Shown here in pieces: positions 1 through 12,025 of a DNA stretch of 64,000 bases. How positions within the stretch are numbered: the stretch's first letter is position 1; every line of letters begins with the position of its first letter. Below the pieces are notes generated by a model that saw nothing but the letters and a program-made list of their open reading frames with translations, was not told the origin of the DNA and did no database searches. The position numbers and the translations under genes are program-made. The stretch is from Elephas maximus indicus (taxonomy: Eukaryota > Chordata > Mammalia > Proboscidea > Elephantidae): positions 149,196,793 through 149,260,792 of the forward strand of contig NC_064819.1 of NCBI RefSeq assembly GCF_024166365.1. The letters run 5' to 3'.

Positions 1-400
1 TAGATCCATGGAGGTGGGATAGCCCCCTGAAACAATTGCCCTGAGATAATCTTTAAACCTTAAACTTTAAACCAAAAGCAGCCCCTGAAGACTTCTCAAA
101 ACCAAACAATAGTTTAGTATAACTAGTAAAGAAAATCTGCCTTGAGAATTGAGCTTTTTTAAGATCTATCTGTATGGGATCAAACTGCCAACAGTAACTG
201 TAAAGGTTAAATAGGGAACTTAGGGGGCAATAAGTTTATGTTAATGGGGGGAGAAACAACTCAGAAAAGGAGTGTGATAATGATTGCACAACTTAAGGAA
301 TGTAATCAGCATCACTGCATTGTACATGTAGAAACTACAGAATTGGTGTATTTTATGCTGTGTATGTTCTCAACAACAACAAATAAATAAAATAAAACAA
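1..400 (+). repeat. Interspersed repeat, L1 3'-UTR-like, cut by window start
   Basis: Closely matches a second copy at 10540-10910. Both share the CCCTGAAAC start, AACCAAACAATAGTTTAG, and an end of TGTACATGTAGAAA..GCTGTGTAT followed by an A-rich tail with AATAAA. The tail and + orientation suggest the 3' end of an older L1 subfamily; the exact family is inferred. Confidence 0.6.
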
Positions 401-1395
401 CTAATTTTTTTTAAAACCATCTGTAGGAGCTTTCCAACTGTTTGCAAAGCATCAGAATAAATCACTGACAATTTCTCAAACACATGCCACTGGGTAGATT
501 TTTTATGCCAAGCTTTGTCAACACGAGGATTCAGGCTCATTCATGCTATTTGTTGGACCAAGAAGCAGCATTTATTCTGAGACAAGTGAGAGTTACACCT
601 TGGTTGAAGATTCTTCTGATCCTGCGAATGACTGAGCTACCTAACTGGGGTAAATTGACAGGCCTTGTAAGAATGGGCTACTGTCATTCATCCTCTCCTC
701 TTTGCTTGGTCTGAAATTCTCCCCTGCCAGAGATATTCTCAGTTATTCATTAGTTCCACAAAAGTGAAATGCAGCAGCCTGGGAAACCTAGAGTACTTGG
801 CATGTTTTTAAATGTAGGACAAGTATCTCAAAAAAAAAAATTCTTGTGACCCAGCATGATGAAAATGTAACAAATTCTCATGAATTACATCAGAAATGCC
901 CTAATTCCTGAGATACATAGGATCACAGGACTGACTTGTTGCTCAATCCAAACTTCAGTGGTGACTAGGTTGCTGGTCCTTCCTTGCCATGGGCTTCCTA
1001 AGATTCCCTGGAGTCCCTGAGCTGCAAGGAAGACAGAATGCACTGCTTGTTGCTGCCTGGTATGAAGGTTGGCATTGCTGCCCAGTAGCTTGAGCTCAAG
1101 CTTGAGCTTCACAGAAAAACATTCAGGCATAAACATTATTATTACACTTGATTCTGCAGTCCCGTAAGGGTGTGACTGTGTCCTCTAGGTTTGCAGTGCC
1201 AAAATTCTTAGGTTACTATCAGTTCCTAAGAAGTAGGAGGGAAAATGGGGCAGGAGAGGTGTGTGGAAGAAAGCATGACATCAGAAAGCGGTCAGGATCC
1301 AATCCCAGCTCTAAGTACATCCTCAGAAAAGCGATGGCAATTTTACACTGTATTAAGTGCCTTGTAAAACTTAATTTTTAAAATATTTTAATAGA
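401..1395. other. Unassigned intergenic sequence
   Basis: AT-rich sequence without a convincing coding region or recognisable repeat. Short open frames here lack any family signature. Confidence 0.5.
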
Positions 1396-1399
1396 AGAC

Positions 1400-1710
1400 T
1401 TAATTCATTTAAAAATGGCAACATTAATAAATAGCATATAATTTAGAGGACACTCATAACTAAACTAAATGAAACATAATAAAGACTGAAGTGCATATAG
1501 AAATTTAGTTCAATAAAAAGCAGCATCACCTTTAAATTGGGAAAAGGTAAAACTATTCAATAATAGAATTGAGTCACCTATTTGGAAAAACAATAAAAGT
1601 GGATCCCTAGCTCAATTCTTGGACCAAAATAAATTCTAGTTCGATCGGTTATTAAAAAGAAACTATAAAATCTCTTGAAGAAAACACAATACAAAAGAAA
1701 AACTTGATCT
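1400..1710 (+). mobile_element. Old L1 fragment (ORF2 C-terminal region)
   Basis: Contains a diverged stretch around GTGGATCCCTAGCTCA..AAAATAAATTC and ..GAAACTATAAAATCTCTTGAAGAAAA, typical of the late ORF2 region of old mammalian L1s. Stops are present in all frames. Confidence 0.55.
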
Positions 1711-1724
1711 TTTCTAGGAATAAC

Positions 1725-2439
1725 ATGAAATCAGGAATGAAAGAGGGGGCATTACTACTATTCTTACAGAGATAAAAGAATTATTAGCGTATACTATGAA
1801 TAATTGCATGCCAAGAAATTAGATACACTAAACGAAATTTAAAAATTCATAGAAAGGCACACACTACTGAGACTGACTCAAGAAAAAGTGGAAAGTCTAA
1901 TAGACTTATAACAAGTAAAGAGACTGACTTAAACACTTATGCTTATCAAAAAAAAAATTCTTTGATGGTTACTAGGGATGGAAGGGAGAGAGAGGAAAGA
2001 TTACCAAATAGAAGACATAATATTGGTGAAGGAAAAGACAATATACAACATGGGGGAGATCAGCAAAATGTGACTAAGGCATGGGAGGATAATGAGAGGA
2101 ATACAAGAACAAAGGGCAACAATGGCAATTATTGTAGCATAGACAATCCTGCAACAATAGTATTAACAAATACTAATTTACAAATACATAGATAAATAGG
2201 TATGCCAAGAGGTGTGCAAGAGTGTAAGGGAAGTAATCAAAAAACTTACCACCAAAAAAAGCCCAGGCTCGGATGACTGCACTGGTAAGTTCTACCAAAT
2301 ATTTAAAGACTAATCCTTCACAAACTTTTCCAAAAAATAGAAGAGAAAGGAAAACACTTCCCTACTCATTTTATATGGCCAATATTACCCTGATACCAAA
2401 ACCAGACAATGATATATAAGGTAAGAAAACTACAAACCA
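1725..2439 (+). mobile_element. L1 copy B, 5' segment (ORF2 before the RT core)
   Basis: Diverged L1 ORF2 sequence. The AAAAAGCCCAGG..TTCTACCAAA stretch encodes the KKSPGxD..FYQ-type segment that precedes the reverse transcriptase. It breaks at 2439 where L1 copy A is inserted and resumes at 4621. A 3'-UTR-like fragment interrupts it at about 1950-2235. Confidence 0.75.
1950..2235 (+). repeat. L1 3'-UTR fragment inside L1 copy B
   Basis: Closely matches 3430-3690, the 3' UTR of L1 copy A: TTCTTTGATGGTTAC.., ATATTGGTGAAGG.., AATACAAGAACAAAGGGCAA.. and TTACAAATACATAGAT. It ends inside the UTR with no poly(A) tail, then L1-B sequence resumes (AATCAAAAAACTTACCACC). Its mode of origin is unclear. 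Confidence 0.7.
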
Positions 2440-4620
2440 GCCATACACAAAAACTAACACAAAATGGATCAAAGATTTAAATATAAAACCTAAAACCATA
2501 AAGATCATGAAAGAAAAAATGGGGACAATGCCAGGGACCATAATATATGGCATAAACATATGGCATCAAACTTAACTAAAAATACACAAACAGCAGAAGA
2601 TGAACTACATAAATGGGCCATCCTAAAAATTAAACACTTAAGCTCTCAAAAGACTTCTCCAAAAGAGTAAAAAGAGAACCCACAAACTGGGAAAAAAGTT
2701 TTTGGCTATGACATATCCGACAAGGATCTAATCTTTAAAATTTATAGAAAACTTCAACACATCATCAACAAAAAGACAATCCAATTAAAAAAATGGGCAA
2801 AGGATATGAACAGACACGTCACTCATGAAGACATTCAGACAGCTAACAAACACATTAGAAATGCTAGCAATCACTAGCCGTTAGAGAGACACAAATCAAA
2901 ACCACAATGAGACACCGTCTTACCCTGACATTACAAGCATTAATTTAAAAAAAGAAAAGAACAAATGTTAGAGAGGTTGTGGAGATACTGGAACTCTTAT
3001 ACGCTACAGGTGGGAGTGTAAAATGGTACTACGACTATAGAAAGCGGTATGGCGTTCTCTCAAAAAGGTAGAGCTAGAAATACCATGTGACCACTCCTAG
3101 ATATATACCCTAAGGAAATAAGAGCTGTGACACAAATAGACGTACACACACCCAAGTTCATTGCAACATTATCCACAATAGCAGAAAGTTAGAAACAACC
3201 AAAAGGCCCATCAACAGTTGAATGTATTAACAAACTGTGGTACATGCACACAATGGAATACTATACAACAATAAAGAATAATGACAAATCCATATAATGT
3301 CTCACAACATGGTTGAAATTTGGAGGACATTATGTTGAGTGAAATAAGTCAATCACAAAAGGACAAATATTGTATGAGACCACTATTATAAATTTTTAAA
3401 AAAAAAAGTTTTATGCACACGGAAAAAAAATTTCTTTGATGGTTACCAGGGATGGGGGGGAGGGAAAATTACCAAATACAAAGAAGATACATGTTAATAT
3501 TGGTGAAGGGAAAGGCAATACACTATATGAGGGAAGTCAGCAAAACATGATTAAGGCATGGAAGGACACTGAGAGGAATACAAGAACAAAGGGCAACAAT
3601 GGCAATTACTGTAGCATAGACAAGCCTGCAGCAATAATATCAATAAACGCTAACTTACAAATACATAGATTAAGAGGTGTGGAAGGGTGTAAGGGAGCAC
3701 ACCCAGCTGAAGATACAGTTTGGTGGTGGATGTTTCTACATACATAACTATAGGTGTTGCTTATATATTAATACAGACAATAGAGCAACGAGGGCCACAT
3801 TCAGGGCACCTTCTTAGATATAACCAAACACCTCATGGGGCAAAGTACCCAGGCTCAAAGGCCAAGGACCATGGACTCAGGGCCAACCTACATCAATTGA
3901 CACAACGTAGTTCATAAAGACCAACTTCTGCATCTTACTTTGGTGAGTAGTGTCTGGGGTCTTAAAAGCTTGCAAGCAACCCTCCAAGATATAACCATTG
4001 GCGTCTTACTGTTCAGAGCAAAAGAGAGTGAAGAAAACCAAAGACTCAAGGGGATAATTAGTCCACAGGACTAATGGACCACATGAACCACAACCTACAG
4101 GACTCCAAGACCTGAAGAACTAGATCATGCCCCGCTACCACTACCGACAACTCTGCCTGGGATCACAACACAGGGTCTTGGACAGAGCTGGAAAAAAATA
4201 GTAGAAAAAAAATTAAAATCACAAAAAAGTCCAGACTAACTGATCTGACAGAGATTGGAGGAAATCCTGAGACTGTGGCCCTAAGACACCCTTCTGAACT
4301 TGAACTGAAACCATTCCCAGAGACCACCTTTTGGCCAAACCATAGACAGGCTGATAAAATAAACAATAATGTTCTCCTTAGAACAATCAATTATACAAGA
4401 TCAGAAGGGCAAAATTTGTCCAAAAGCAAATATGAGAAGTCAGGAAGGGGTAGAAAATCAGGACAAAGGGACAGAGGGAAACAAGGGTAAAAATGGGGAG
4501 AGCGTTGACACATTGTGGGGAATGAAACCAATGTCATGTAACACTTTATGTACAAACTAACAAATGGGAAACTGATTTGCTCTATAAACTTTCACGTGAT
4601 GCACAATAAAATTTAAAAAA
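2440..4620 (+). mobile_element. L1 copy A, 5'-truncated, inserted into L1 copy B
   Basis: ORF2 C-terminal sequence (broken by stops) runs to about 3390, then a 3' UTR to the AATAAAATTT-plus-A tail at about 4615. Flanks form a target-site duplication: AGAAAACTACAAACCA at 2424-2439 and AGAAAACGAAAACCA at 4621-4635. L1-B sequence continues on both sides, so copy A is the younger. Confidence 0.85.
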
Positions 4621-4948
4621 AGAAAACGAAAACCAATATTCCTTATGAGTATAGACAAAAAGATCCTCAACAAAATACTATCAAACCAAATCCAAAAAGG
4701 ATTACACACCATGTCCAAGTGAGAATTTATCACAGGAATACAAGATTACCTCAACATATGAAAATCTATCAACATGACACAACATCATTAAAGGACAAAA
4801 ACCACATGATCATCTAAATAGAGAAAAAGAATTTGACAAAGTCCAACATTGTTTCATGATAAAAACACTCAATAAATTAGGAATAGAAGAGAACTTTCTC
4901 AACCTCATAATAGGCATCTATGAAAAACCCACAGCTAGCAACATACTT

Positions 4949-5192
4949 CTTTGTCTCACATACTTTTTACGTGTTATTAGGAGGGATCAGTGCCTGGAGA
5001 AGGACATCATGCTTGGTAAAGTAGAGGGTCAGTGAAAAAGAGGAAGACCCTCAACAAGATGAATTGACACAGTGGCCGCAGCAATGGGCTCAAGCGTAAT
5101 GATTGTGAGAATGGCACGGGACCAGACAGTGTTTTGTTCTGTTGTACATAGCGTCGCCATGAGTCGGAATTTACTTGACTGTACCTGACAAC
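4949..5192 (+). mobile_element. RTE/BovB-type LINE, 3' end (5'-truncated)
   Basis: Flanked by a perfect 12-bp duplication, AGCAACATACTT (4937-4948 and 5193-5204). It translates, with breaks, to LEKDIMLGKVEGQ..KRGRPxTR.IDTVAAAM, the C-terminal signature of RTE/BovB LINE proteins. It ends GTCGCCATGAGTCGGAATT.., the same tail that ends the SINEs here, with no poly(A). Confidence 0.8.
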
Positions 5193-5831
5193 AGCAACAT
5201 ACTTAATGGTGAAAGGCTAAACTCTTTCCCTAAGGCCAGGAACAAGATAAGGATGTATGCTTTTGCCACTTTCATTCAGCATCGTAATGGAGAGTCTAAC
5301 TAGGCCAATGGCAAGAAAAACGCATCCAGGTTGGAAAGGAAGAAGGGAAGTCATCATTATTCACAGATGACATGAGCTTGTATACAGAAAATCCTAAAGA
5401 ATCTACGAAAAAAAACTAGTAACTAAGCTCACCAAGGTTTCAGGATACAAGATCAATATGCAAAACAGTGCGTTTCTGTATGCTATACAGTCTTGCTATA
5501 CACTAATAATGAACAATACAAAAATGAAATTAAAGAAACAAGTCCATTTACAACAGCATTAAAAAGAATAAAATACTCAAAAATAACTTTAACAAAAGAA
5601 GTGCAAGACTTATACACTGAAAATTACAAAACATTATTGAAAGAAATTAAAGAAGACCTAAACAAATGAGAAGACATTCTGTGTTTATGAAACAGAAAAC
5701 TTAATATTGTTAAGATATTCCCCCATCTGATTTACAGATTCAATGCAATCCTTATGAAAATTCCAGCTGTTTTTTTCTTTTCTTTTCTTTTCAGAAATAG
5801 ACTAGCTAATCCTAAAATTCATATAGAAATC

Positions 5832-5976
5832 AAAAAAAAAACCCATTGCAGTCCAATCAATGCCAATTCATAACAACCCTGTAGGACAGAGTGAAACTGC
5901 CTCATAGGGTTTCCAAGGAGCACCTGACCTTTTGGTTAGCAGCCAAACTCTTAACCACTACACCACCAGAGTTTCC
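5832..5976 (-). mobile_element. AfroSINE (minus)
   Basis: tRNA-derived SINE read in reverse: ..GACAGAGTGAAACTGCC.., CCAAGGAGC.., CCTTTTGGTTAGCAGCC, ACTCTTAACCACTACACCACCA. Flanked by ATAGAAATC duplications (5823-5831 and 5977-5985). Confidence 0.9.
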
Positions 5977-6727
5977 ATAGAAATCCAAGGTACCCATAAT
6001 ATCCAAAATGTCTTGAAAAAGAAGACCAAGTTGAAGAACTCACCTTCTCATTCTCATAACTTTCTACAAAGCTACATTAATCAAGACAGTATGGTACTGG
6101 CTCGACATACAGAGCATCTAAATAAAAATAAGAGTACAAACACCTTCATATTTACAGTCAACTAAAAAAAAAGTTTGTTTTTTTTTTTTTAAATATTTGA
6201 CAAGAGTTCCAAGATAATTCAACAGGGAAAAGAAGAGTCTTTTCAGCAAATAGTGCTGGGACAACTGGATGTCTACATGCAAAAGAATGAATTTGGGCTC
6301 ATGCCTCACACCATATACAAAAATTAACTTAAAATGGATCAATGACCTAAATGTAAGAGCTAAGACTATAAAACTTTCAGAATAAAACAAAGAAGTAATC
6401 TCTGTGACCTTGGGTTAAGCAATTAGTTTTCTTAGATATGATAGCAAAAGCACAAATGACAAAAGAAAAGATAAATAGAACTTCATCAAAATTAAAAACA
6501 TTTATGTTTTAAAGGACACCAGCAAGAAAGTGAAAAAGCAATCCACAGAATGAAAGAAAATATTTGCAAATCATGTACCTTATACGGGACTTATAACACA
6601 ACAATAAAAAGACGATTTTAAAATAGGAAAATGATTTGAATAGACAGTTCTCCAAATAATATATACTAGTGGCCAGTAAGCACATGAAAATATGCTCAAC
6701 ATCATTAACCATCAAGTCAAAAAAAAT

Positions 6728-6929
6728 CTAAACCCGCTGCTTTCATGTGGGCTCTGACTCACAGAGACCCTATAGGACAGAGTAGAACTGCCCCATAGGG
6801 TTTCTAAGTCTGTAATCTTTACAGAAGCGGACTGCCACATCTTTCTCCTGTGGAGCAGCTGGTGGGTTCCAACAGCTGACCTTTCGGTTAGCAGCTGAGC
6901 ATTTTAACCACTGCACCACGAGGGATCCT
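6728..6929 (-). mobile_element. AfroSINE, long subtype (minus)
   Basis: Same family with the extra TCTGTAATCTTTACAGAAGC.. block between the GGGTTTC segment and the tRNA-like head. Inserted in L1 copy B. Confidence 0.88.
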
Positions 6930-6939
6930 ATGAACCATT

Positions 6940-6977
6940 GAAAAAAAAACCAAACCCAGTGCCGTCGAGTCGATTCC
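6940..6977 (-). mobile_element. 38-bp AfroSINE tail stub
   Basis: Only A9 plus ACCCAGTGCCGTCGAGTCGATTCC remain, bounded by GAACCATT on both sides (6932-6939 and 6978-6985). An extremely 5'-truncated but bona fide insertion. Confidence 0.75.
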
Positions 6978-7039
6978 GAACCATTAGAGAAATGAAAATC
7001 AAAACCACAATGAGATACCACATCGTACCTACTAAACCA

Positions 7040-7202
7040 AACAAACCAAACCCATTGCCATCGAGTCAATTCTGACTCATAGCAACCCTATAAGGACTGA
7101 GAAGAACTGTCTCATAGGGTTTCCAAGGAGCCGCTGGTAGATTCCAACTGCAACCTTTTGGTTAGCAGCCAAGCTCTTAACCACTGCACCACCAGGGCTT
7201 CT
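7040..7202 (-). mobile_element. AfroSINE (minus)
   Basis: Full-length short subtype: CCCATTGCCATCGAGTCAA.. through CTCTTAACCACTGCACCACCAGGG. Confidence 0.92.
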
Positions 7203-7212
7203 CAGACCCCTC

Positions 7213-7380
7213 AAAACCAAAACCAAACCCACTGCCATCCAGTCGATTCCAACTCATAGCGACGCTATAGGACAGAGTAGAACTGCCCAATAGAGTTTCC
7301 AAGGAGTGCCTGGAGGATTCGAACTGCCAACCTCTTAGTTAAGAGCCCTAGCATTTAACCACTAGGCCACCAGCATTTCC
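7213..7380 (-). mobile_element. AfroSINE (minus), adjacent copy
   Basis: A second full-length copy directly beside the previous one: CCCACTGCCATCCAGTCGATTCC.. to ..TAACCACTAGGCCACCAGC. Confidence 0.92.
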
Positions 7381-7537
7381 ACTAGGATGGCTAAAAAAAA
7401 AAAAAAAAAACAGACAATAACGAGTGTTGTAGAGGATGTAGAGAAATTGGAGCCCGCATGCATTGCTGATGAGATTTTAAAATGGCGCAACCACTTTGGA
7501 AAACATTTTGGCAATTCCTCAGAATGTTAAACATGTT

Positions 7538-7738
7538 GTAATTGTTAGTGATTTCAACTCATAACAGGGTGTCATGTGAGTCAGGGTAGAAGTGTGCTCC
7601 ATAAGATTTCAATGGCTGCATTTTCTGAAGTAGATCACCTGGACTTTCTTCCAAAGTATCTCTGAGTGGACTTGAACTTCCAACCTTTTGGTTAGCAGCT
7701 GAGCACATTAATTGTTTGCACCACCCAAGACTCCATCT
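7538..7738 (-). mobile_element. Diverged AfroSINE, GATCACC subtype (minus)
   Basis: Older copy with TTTTCTGAAGTAGATCACCTGG.. and CCAACCTTTTGGTTAGCAGCTGAG. It abuts the end of L1 copy B. Confidence 0.75.
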
Positions 7739-7739
7739 C

Positions 7740-8142
7740 TCAATAAAACTGTCATTAAAAAATAGATCATACTACTGAGTGCTGGGTAATATTTGTGTCT
7801 CTTTTGATGGCCTGAGTTGACAGGCACAGTGGAAACACACCCCTCTGGGAACTGGTTCTGGGACAGGTTGAGGGTTACAGGGCTAAGATGATAAAATTGG
7901 GTTAATCTTATATTAGTAATTCTCATGAAAATGGGATTAAGTTCCTCAGAGTGTTCCTGACCTATTTTAAAGCTTCTGAATCTGAAAGCCTCTTAGCTAA
8001 GGGAAATCCAGGGCTCCACAATTTTGTAAAAACACACAGAAGCCTATGGAAGTGGCACGGATGGGTTAGCAACCAAAAGCAGGGTGATTTCTTCACCCAC
8101 CAGCCCTGTGATCTTAAACTCTCAAATTCTCAGTTACCCTTT
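7740..8142. other. Unassigned sequence
   Basis: Non-repetitive to the eye and non-coding. It lies between the SINE and the LTR. Confidence 0.45.
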
Positions 8143-8645
8143 TGTCATGGATTGAATTGTGTCCCCCAAAATATGTGTCAACTTGGTTAGGCCACGATTC
8201 CTGGTATTCTGTGGTTGTCCTCCATTTTGTGATTGTAATTTTATGTTAAAGAGGCTTAGGGTGGGATTGTAACACCCTTACTAAGGTCACACCCTGATCC
8301 AATGTAAAGTGAGTTTCCCTGGAGCTTGGCCTACACCACTTTTAAGACGTAAAAGGAAAGGAAAGCAGGCAGAGAGTGGCTACCTCATACCACCAAGAAA
8401 ACAGTGCCAGGAGCAGAGCACGTCTTTGGACACGAGGTTCCTGCACAGGGAAGCAACTAGTCCAGGGAAAGATTGAGGACAAGGACCTTCCTCCAGAGCC
8501 AACATAGAAAGCCTTCCTCTGGAGCTGACACACTGAATTTGGACTTCCAGCCTACTAAAAAAAAACTGTGAAAAAATAAATTTCTCTTTGTTAAAGCCAT
8601 CCACTTGTGGTTTTTCTGTTAGATCAGCACTAGATGACTAAGACA
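8143..8645 (+). mobile_element. Solo LTR, ERVL-MaLR-like (plus)
   Basis: 503 bp, starting TGTCATGG and ending ..GACTAAGACA, flanked by a perfect 5-bp duplication CCTTT (8138-8142 and 8646-8650). AATAAA at 8575-8580 lies about 65 bp before the end. The terminal sequence resembles MLT1/MaLR LTR ends. A second copy lies inverted at 43613-44110. Confidence 0.8.
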
Positions 8646-8650
8646 CCTTT

Positions 8651-9400
8651 CTTTAAAACCGATAACGAAAGTATCTACCTCACAGAGCAGTTGTAATAAT
8701 TAAATGGAATCTAACAGCTGTGCAGTGCGGTTTGCACGGAAAGTATTTGCTCCTGGCTGCTTTTGAATAGCCATGTAAATTATTCTGCAAAGAGAAACAG
8801 ACAACTCAGGCATGCTTATGTCAGTATTCCCTACATATCAACCTGATGCCCTTTAATGGAAACGAATGGACTGGTAGGCTGTTCACAAATACGTCCTCTG
8901 AGCTCCAGTTATTAGTTATCACTACTTCCACCACCTCGCTGCCATTCGTTCTGTGGATCCTGGCCAGCGCTCCCACTATCCTGTGAGGAAGCCCTGCGAC
9001 CAGGCTTGTATCACCCACGCCACATTGCAATCTCTCTGATTTGCATGTCTCAGAGCATGAAATCTTACATTGTTTCTCCTTACATAGAAGGAGAAACTGC
9101 CAAAGAGGAACCAAGTATCTTACCCAAGGTCTCAGATAGTTTGCTGTTTCCAGTCCTTGCTGCCTCTCATTTGAAAGAGATAAAACTATGTTAAATGTTG
9201 AGTCAACAAGACTTGAAAGACAGACAGACCTGGCTATGCTGAACTAGGCGTTGTTTCATCTCTCTGCACCTCGTTATCCTCAACTGTGAGAAGGCTTCTG
9301 TGAGAAGTAAATAAAATAGTGAAGATAATGTGCCAACCATAAGGCTTATCACATAGAAGCCCCTCCCTAAATGCTTATCTCCCCCCTCCACTTTCTTATA
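8651..9400 (+). repeat. MIR/L2 fragments
   Basis: MIR-type words (TCTACCTCACAGAGCAGTTGTAATAATTAAATG near 8680) and later MIR-like pieces at about 9060-9150 (GAGAAACTGCCAAAGAGG..ACCCAAGGTC) and 9195-9380 (ACCTGGCT..CTGCACCTCGTTATCCTCAACTGTGAGAA). Old and diverged. Confidence 0.55.
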
Positions 9401-9409
9401 GTTTTAAAA

Positions 9410-10395
9410 AATTATGTGTTAAATGTATTTTTTTCTTTAACACATAAAAAATAGATACAAATATATAGCTGTGCTTTGCTTACAAGTGGTTATACTCTTC
9501 CAAATTTCTGGTTTTCTCATAGAAAAAAAAAAGCAACACAGACTTAAAGGCAGCTTTTTTTTTTTGCTTAGAGGTGAGATTTGGAGCATTAATAACCATT
9601 AATAACTCAAGGATAAAAACTCCAGAGATATTGACAACCTACAGCTTGACAAAATCCCCAGGAAACTCATCCTTGTGGGAAGCATGGTGATGGTGAAATG
9701 CTAAAAGTAAAAACATAGAACTATTTAGTAAGCATTTGTGTAGGAATGCAAAGGTAGAGGGATGAGCGCTACCTCTTCCAAGTGAGGGCCCAGGATGGGG
9801 TTCCCTGGCCAAGACTGCACAGCTGCAACAAGGGGAAGCTGGGAGTCCACAGCCCAGAATCCTGCAATCCTCTGATCCCCCTGGGGCTTCTTATTTAACC
9901 AAGTAGTTACCACACCTGGATTTACCCAAAAAAGAAAACAGAGCCCCACTGTATGAGTGGGGATGAAGGCCAGAGATGCTCTCAGTGGCTCACACCCAGG
10001 CAGCTGAAACCCTTTAGGCCAATTACGCCTTTCAGGCTGCTTACACCTCTGGGGCCAAGGAGGGAGGTCTGTGGGTTACTCCTTGGACATCAGCTCTAAC
10101 CCTACCACCCTAAATTTTCCACTATCTGGGATCTTCTGATAAAAGGCAACACCTCCCACCTACTGTTCTGAGGTGACCTTTACACTCATTCCAGAGATCG
10201 ATTATTATCATAACTATGTACAACGATGCTTTGAACACTTCCAGAAATTCTGGTGAGGGAAAGGAATTCTCCGAGCACTTCAAAATCAGGTCTCACGGGT
10301 ACAACAGTTGATCTCTATTTGCCAGTAGTAGCAGAGGAAGAAGGAGAGTCAGGAATCTGAGGAGGAACTGGAATGAGTGTCTAGTTGACGCCTTG
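9410..10395. other. Unassigned sequence
   Basis: Contains short A and T runs, but no family or coding region that I can name. Confidence 0.45.
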
Positions 10396-10399
10396 AACA

Positions 10400-10910
10400 A
10401 CCACCTCCTTTGCCATGAGACCAGGAGAACCAGATGGTGCCTGGAGACCATTACTGAATGTTTAGATCAAAGATTCTATATAAGAACCCTGATCAAAAGG
10501 TGGTAAAATATGGAACAAAATTTCAAATTCTCATGGAATCCAGATTTTCTGGAGCCATTAAGGCTGGATGGTGCCCTGAAACTGTTGCCTTAAGATAATC
10601 TTTAAACTTAAACCTTAAATGGAAACTGTCTCCAGAATTCATCTTTAAACCAAACAATAGTTTAGCTTAATTGGTAAAGAATATCTCCCATGAGCATTGC
10701 ACTCCTTTAAAGAATTACCTATACGGGATCAAATTGACAACAACAACTTGAAAAGTAGATGAGAAGCTTGGGTGGTGGAATAATTTAGAAAAAGATAGCG
10801 AGAATGGTTGCACAATCTGAAGAATGTAATTGACATCACTGAATTGTACATGTAGAAATTATTGGAGTATTTTTGCTGTGTATATTTTCACCAAAATAAA
10901 TAAGACTAAA
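10400..10910 (+). repeat. L1 3'-UTR-like repeat, second copy of the window-start element
   Basis: The GAGACCAGGAGAACCAGATGG.. opening resembles the L1 3' UTR at 60470-60500. From 10540 onward it aligns with positions 1-400. It ends in an A-rich CCAAAATAAATAAGAC tail. Confidence 0.65.
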
Positions 10911-11041
10911 AGAAATTAGATCTCATACTCCTGAAAGACAGGAATATCCTTTAAACCAACCCTGGGAGGTCCAAGAGAGTTTCTGCCACACAGACTTAAA
11001 AAACCTGCAACGGCCATTATTAACAAAACAAAACAAAACAA

Positions 11042-11184
11042 AACCATTGCCATCTAGACAATTGGGACCCTATAGGACAGAGTAGAACTGCCCCATAGGG
11101 TTTCTGATAAGAGGCTGGTGAATTCAAACTGCTGACCTTTGGTTAGCAGCCATAGCCCTTAAACACTGTGCCACCAGGGCTCCA
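11042..11184 (-). mobile_element. AfroSINE (minus)
   Basis: CCATTGCCATCTAGACAATT.. with the usual GACCCTATAGGACAGAGTAG block and a ..CACTGTGCCACCAGGGCTCC head. Confidence 0.9.
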
Positions 11185-11900
11185 TAAAAACAAAACGGTA
11201 GCCCTAAATATTCCATTATCTGTAGGCAACAAGAATGCTCTAGACCACTGATGTTTCTAGTTTTGACCCAGCTTCTGTATTTAGAAAACAAATTTCAGAT
11301 CAGGTGAAACTGTTTCTCCGGTCAGAGAACCAGTCCAGGATGGTAGCCTGGCCCATCTTTGGGGCACTGATGCCTAATACTTGTCTTCAGAACAAGTGGA
11401 TTCTCAATTTTCTGCAACAGCTTTGGGGCACCTAACCTGTAACCTGTATATTTGTGTTTTAATAATTGTTGAGCCTGTATTACAAAGATTTCCCATTGAC
11501 AATCATTGTGGTCTTTGTGTGTTCCTAATGTGATTCACTGACCCCTAAACCTCTCATATAACCTTTCCCCAAATTATTCCCAGCACAATGATGTAAGGAT
11601 TCTGAAATTCTCCCTGTTTCTTTATCAGGAGCACCACACACATTTCCTTTTACTTGGCACTCTCTGCATGAAGATTAATGAAAGTTTGAGCTAATCTGGG
11701 TACATATAAGCCATATGTATGGTTCTAATTTCAAGAATTCTTACTCTTATCATCAGTTGGGTGACAGGCACAAGGATAATGGGTTACTGCATGTCAGTGA
11801 TGGGCCTGAGCAACCCGAATACAAACCGGCTAGGAACCAAACCATGGAGGGACATTCTCTCTCTGGGAGTATCACAAGCATTACGGGACATTTGTTGAAT
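11185..11900. other. Unassigned sequence
   Basis: No repeat, RNA or gene that I can name. Moderately AT-rich. Confidence 0.4.
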
Positions 11901-12025
11901 AAACATAAGCTACAAGAGGGCAGGGGTTTTGGTTTTTGCTTTTGGGTTTTTTGTTTGTTTATTTGTTTTGCCTAGTTGGTTCACTCCTAAATCCTCAACG
12001 TCCAGAGCAGAATCCAGCACACAGT

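Larger units (their letters stand above)
4621..7537 (+). mobile_element. L1 copy B, 3' segment (RT to C-terminus), riddled with insertions
   Basis: Resumes with ATCCTCAACAAAATACTA..AAATCCAAAAAGG and passes through RT regions (..GAATTTGACAAAGTCCAACA.., ..TTCACAGATGACATGAGC..) to ..CAACCACTTTGGAAAACATTTTGGC. It is interrupted by an RTE stub (4949-5192) and SINEs at 5832, 6728, 6940, 7040 and 7213. It is an old degenerate copy with no intact ORF. Confidence 0.8.
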
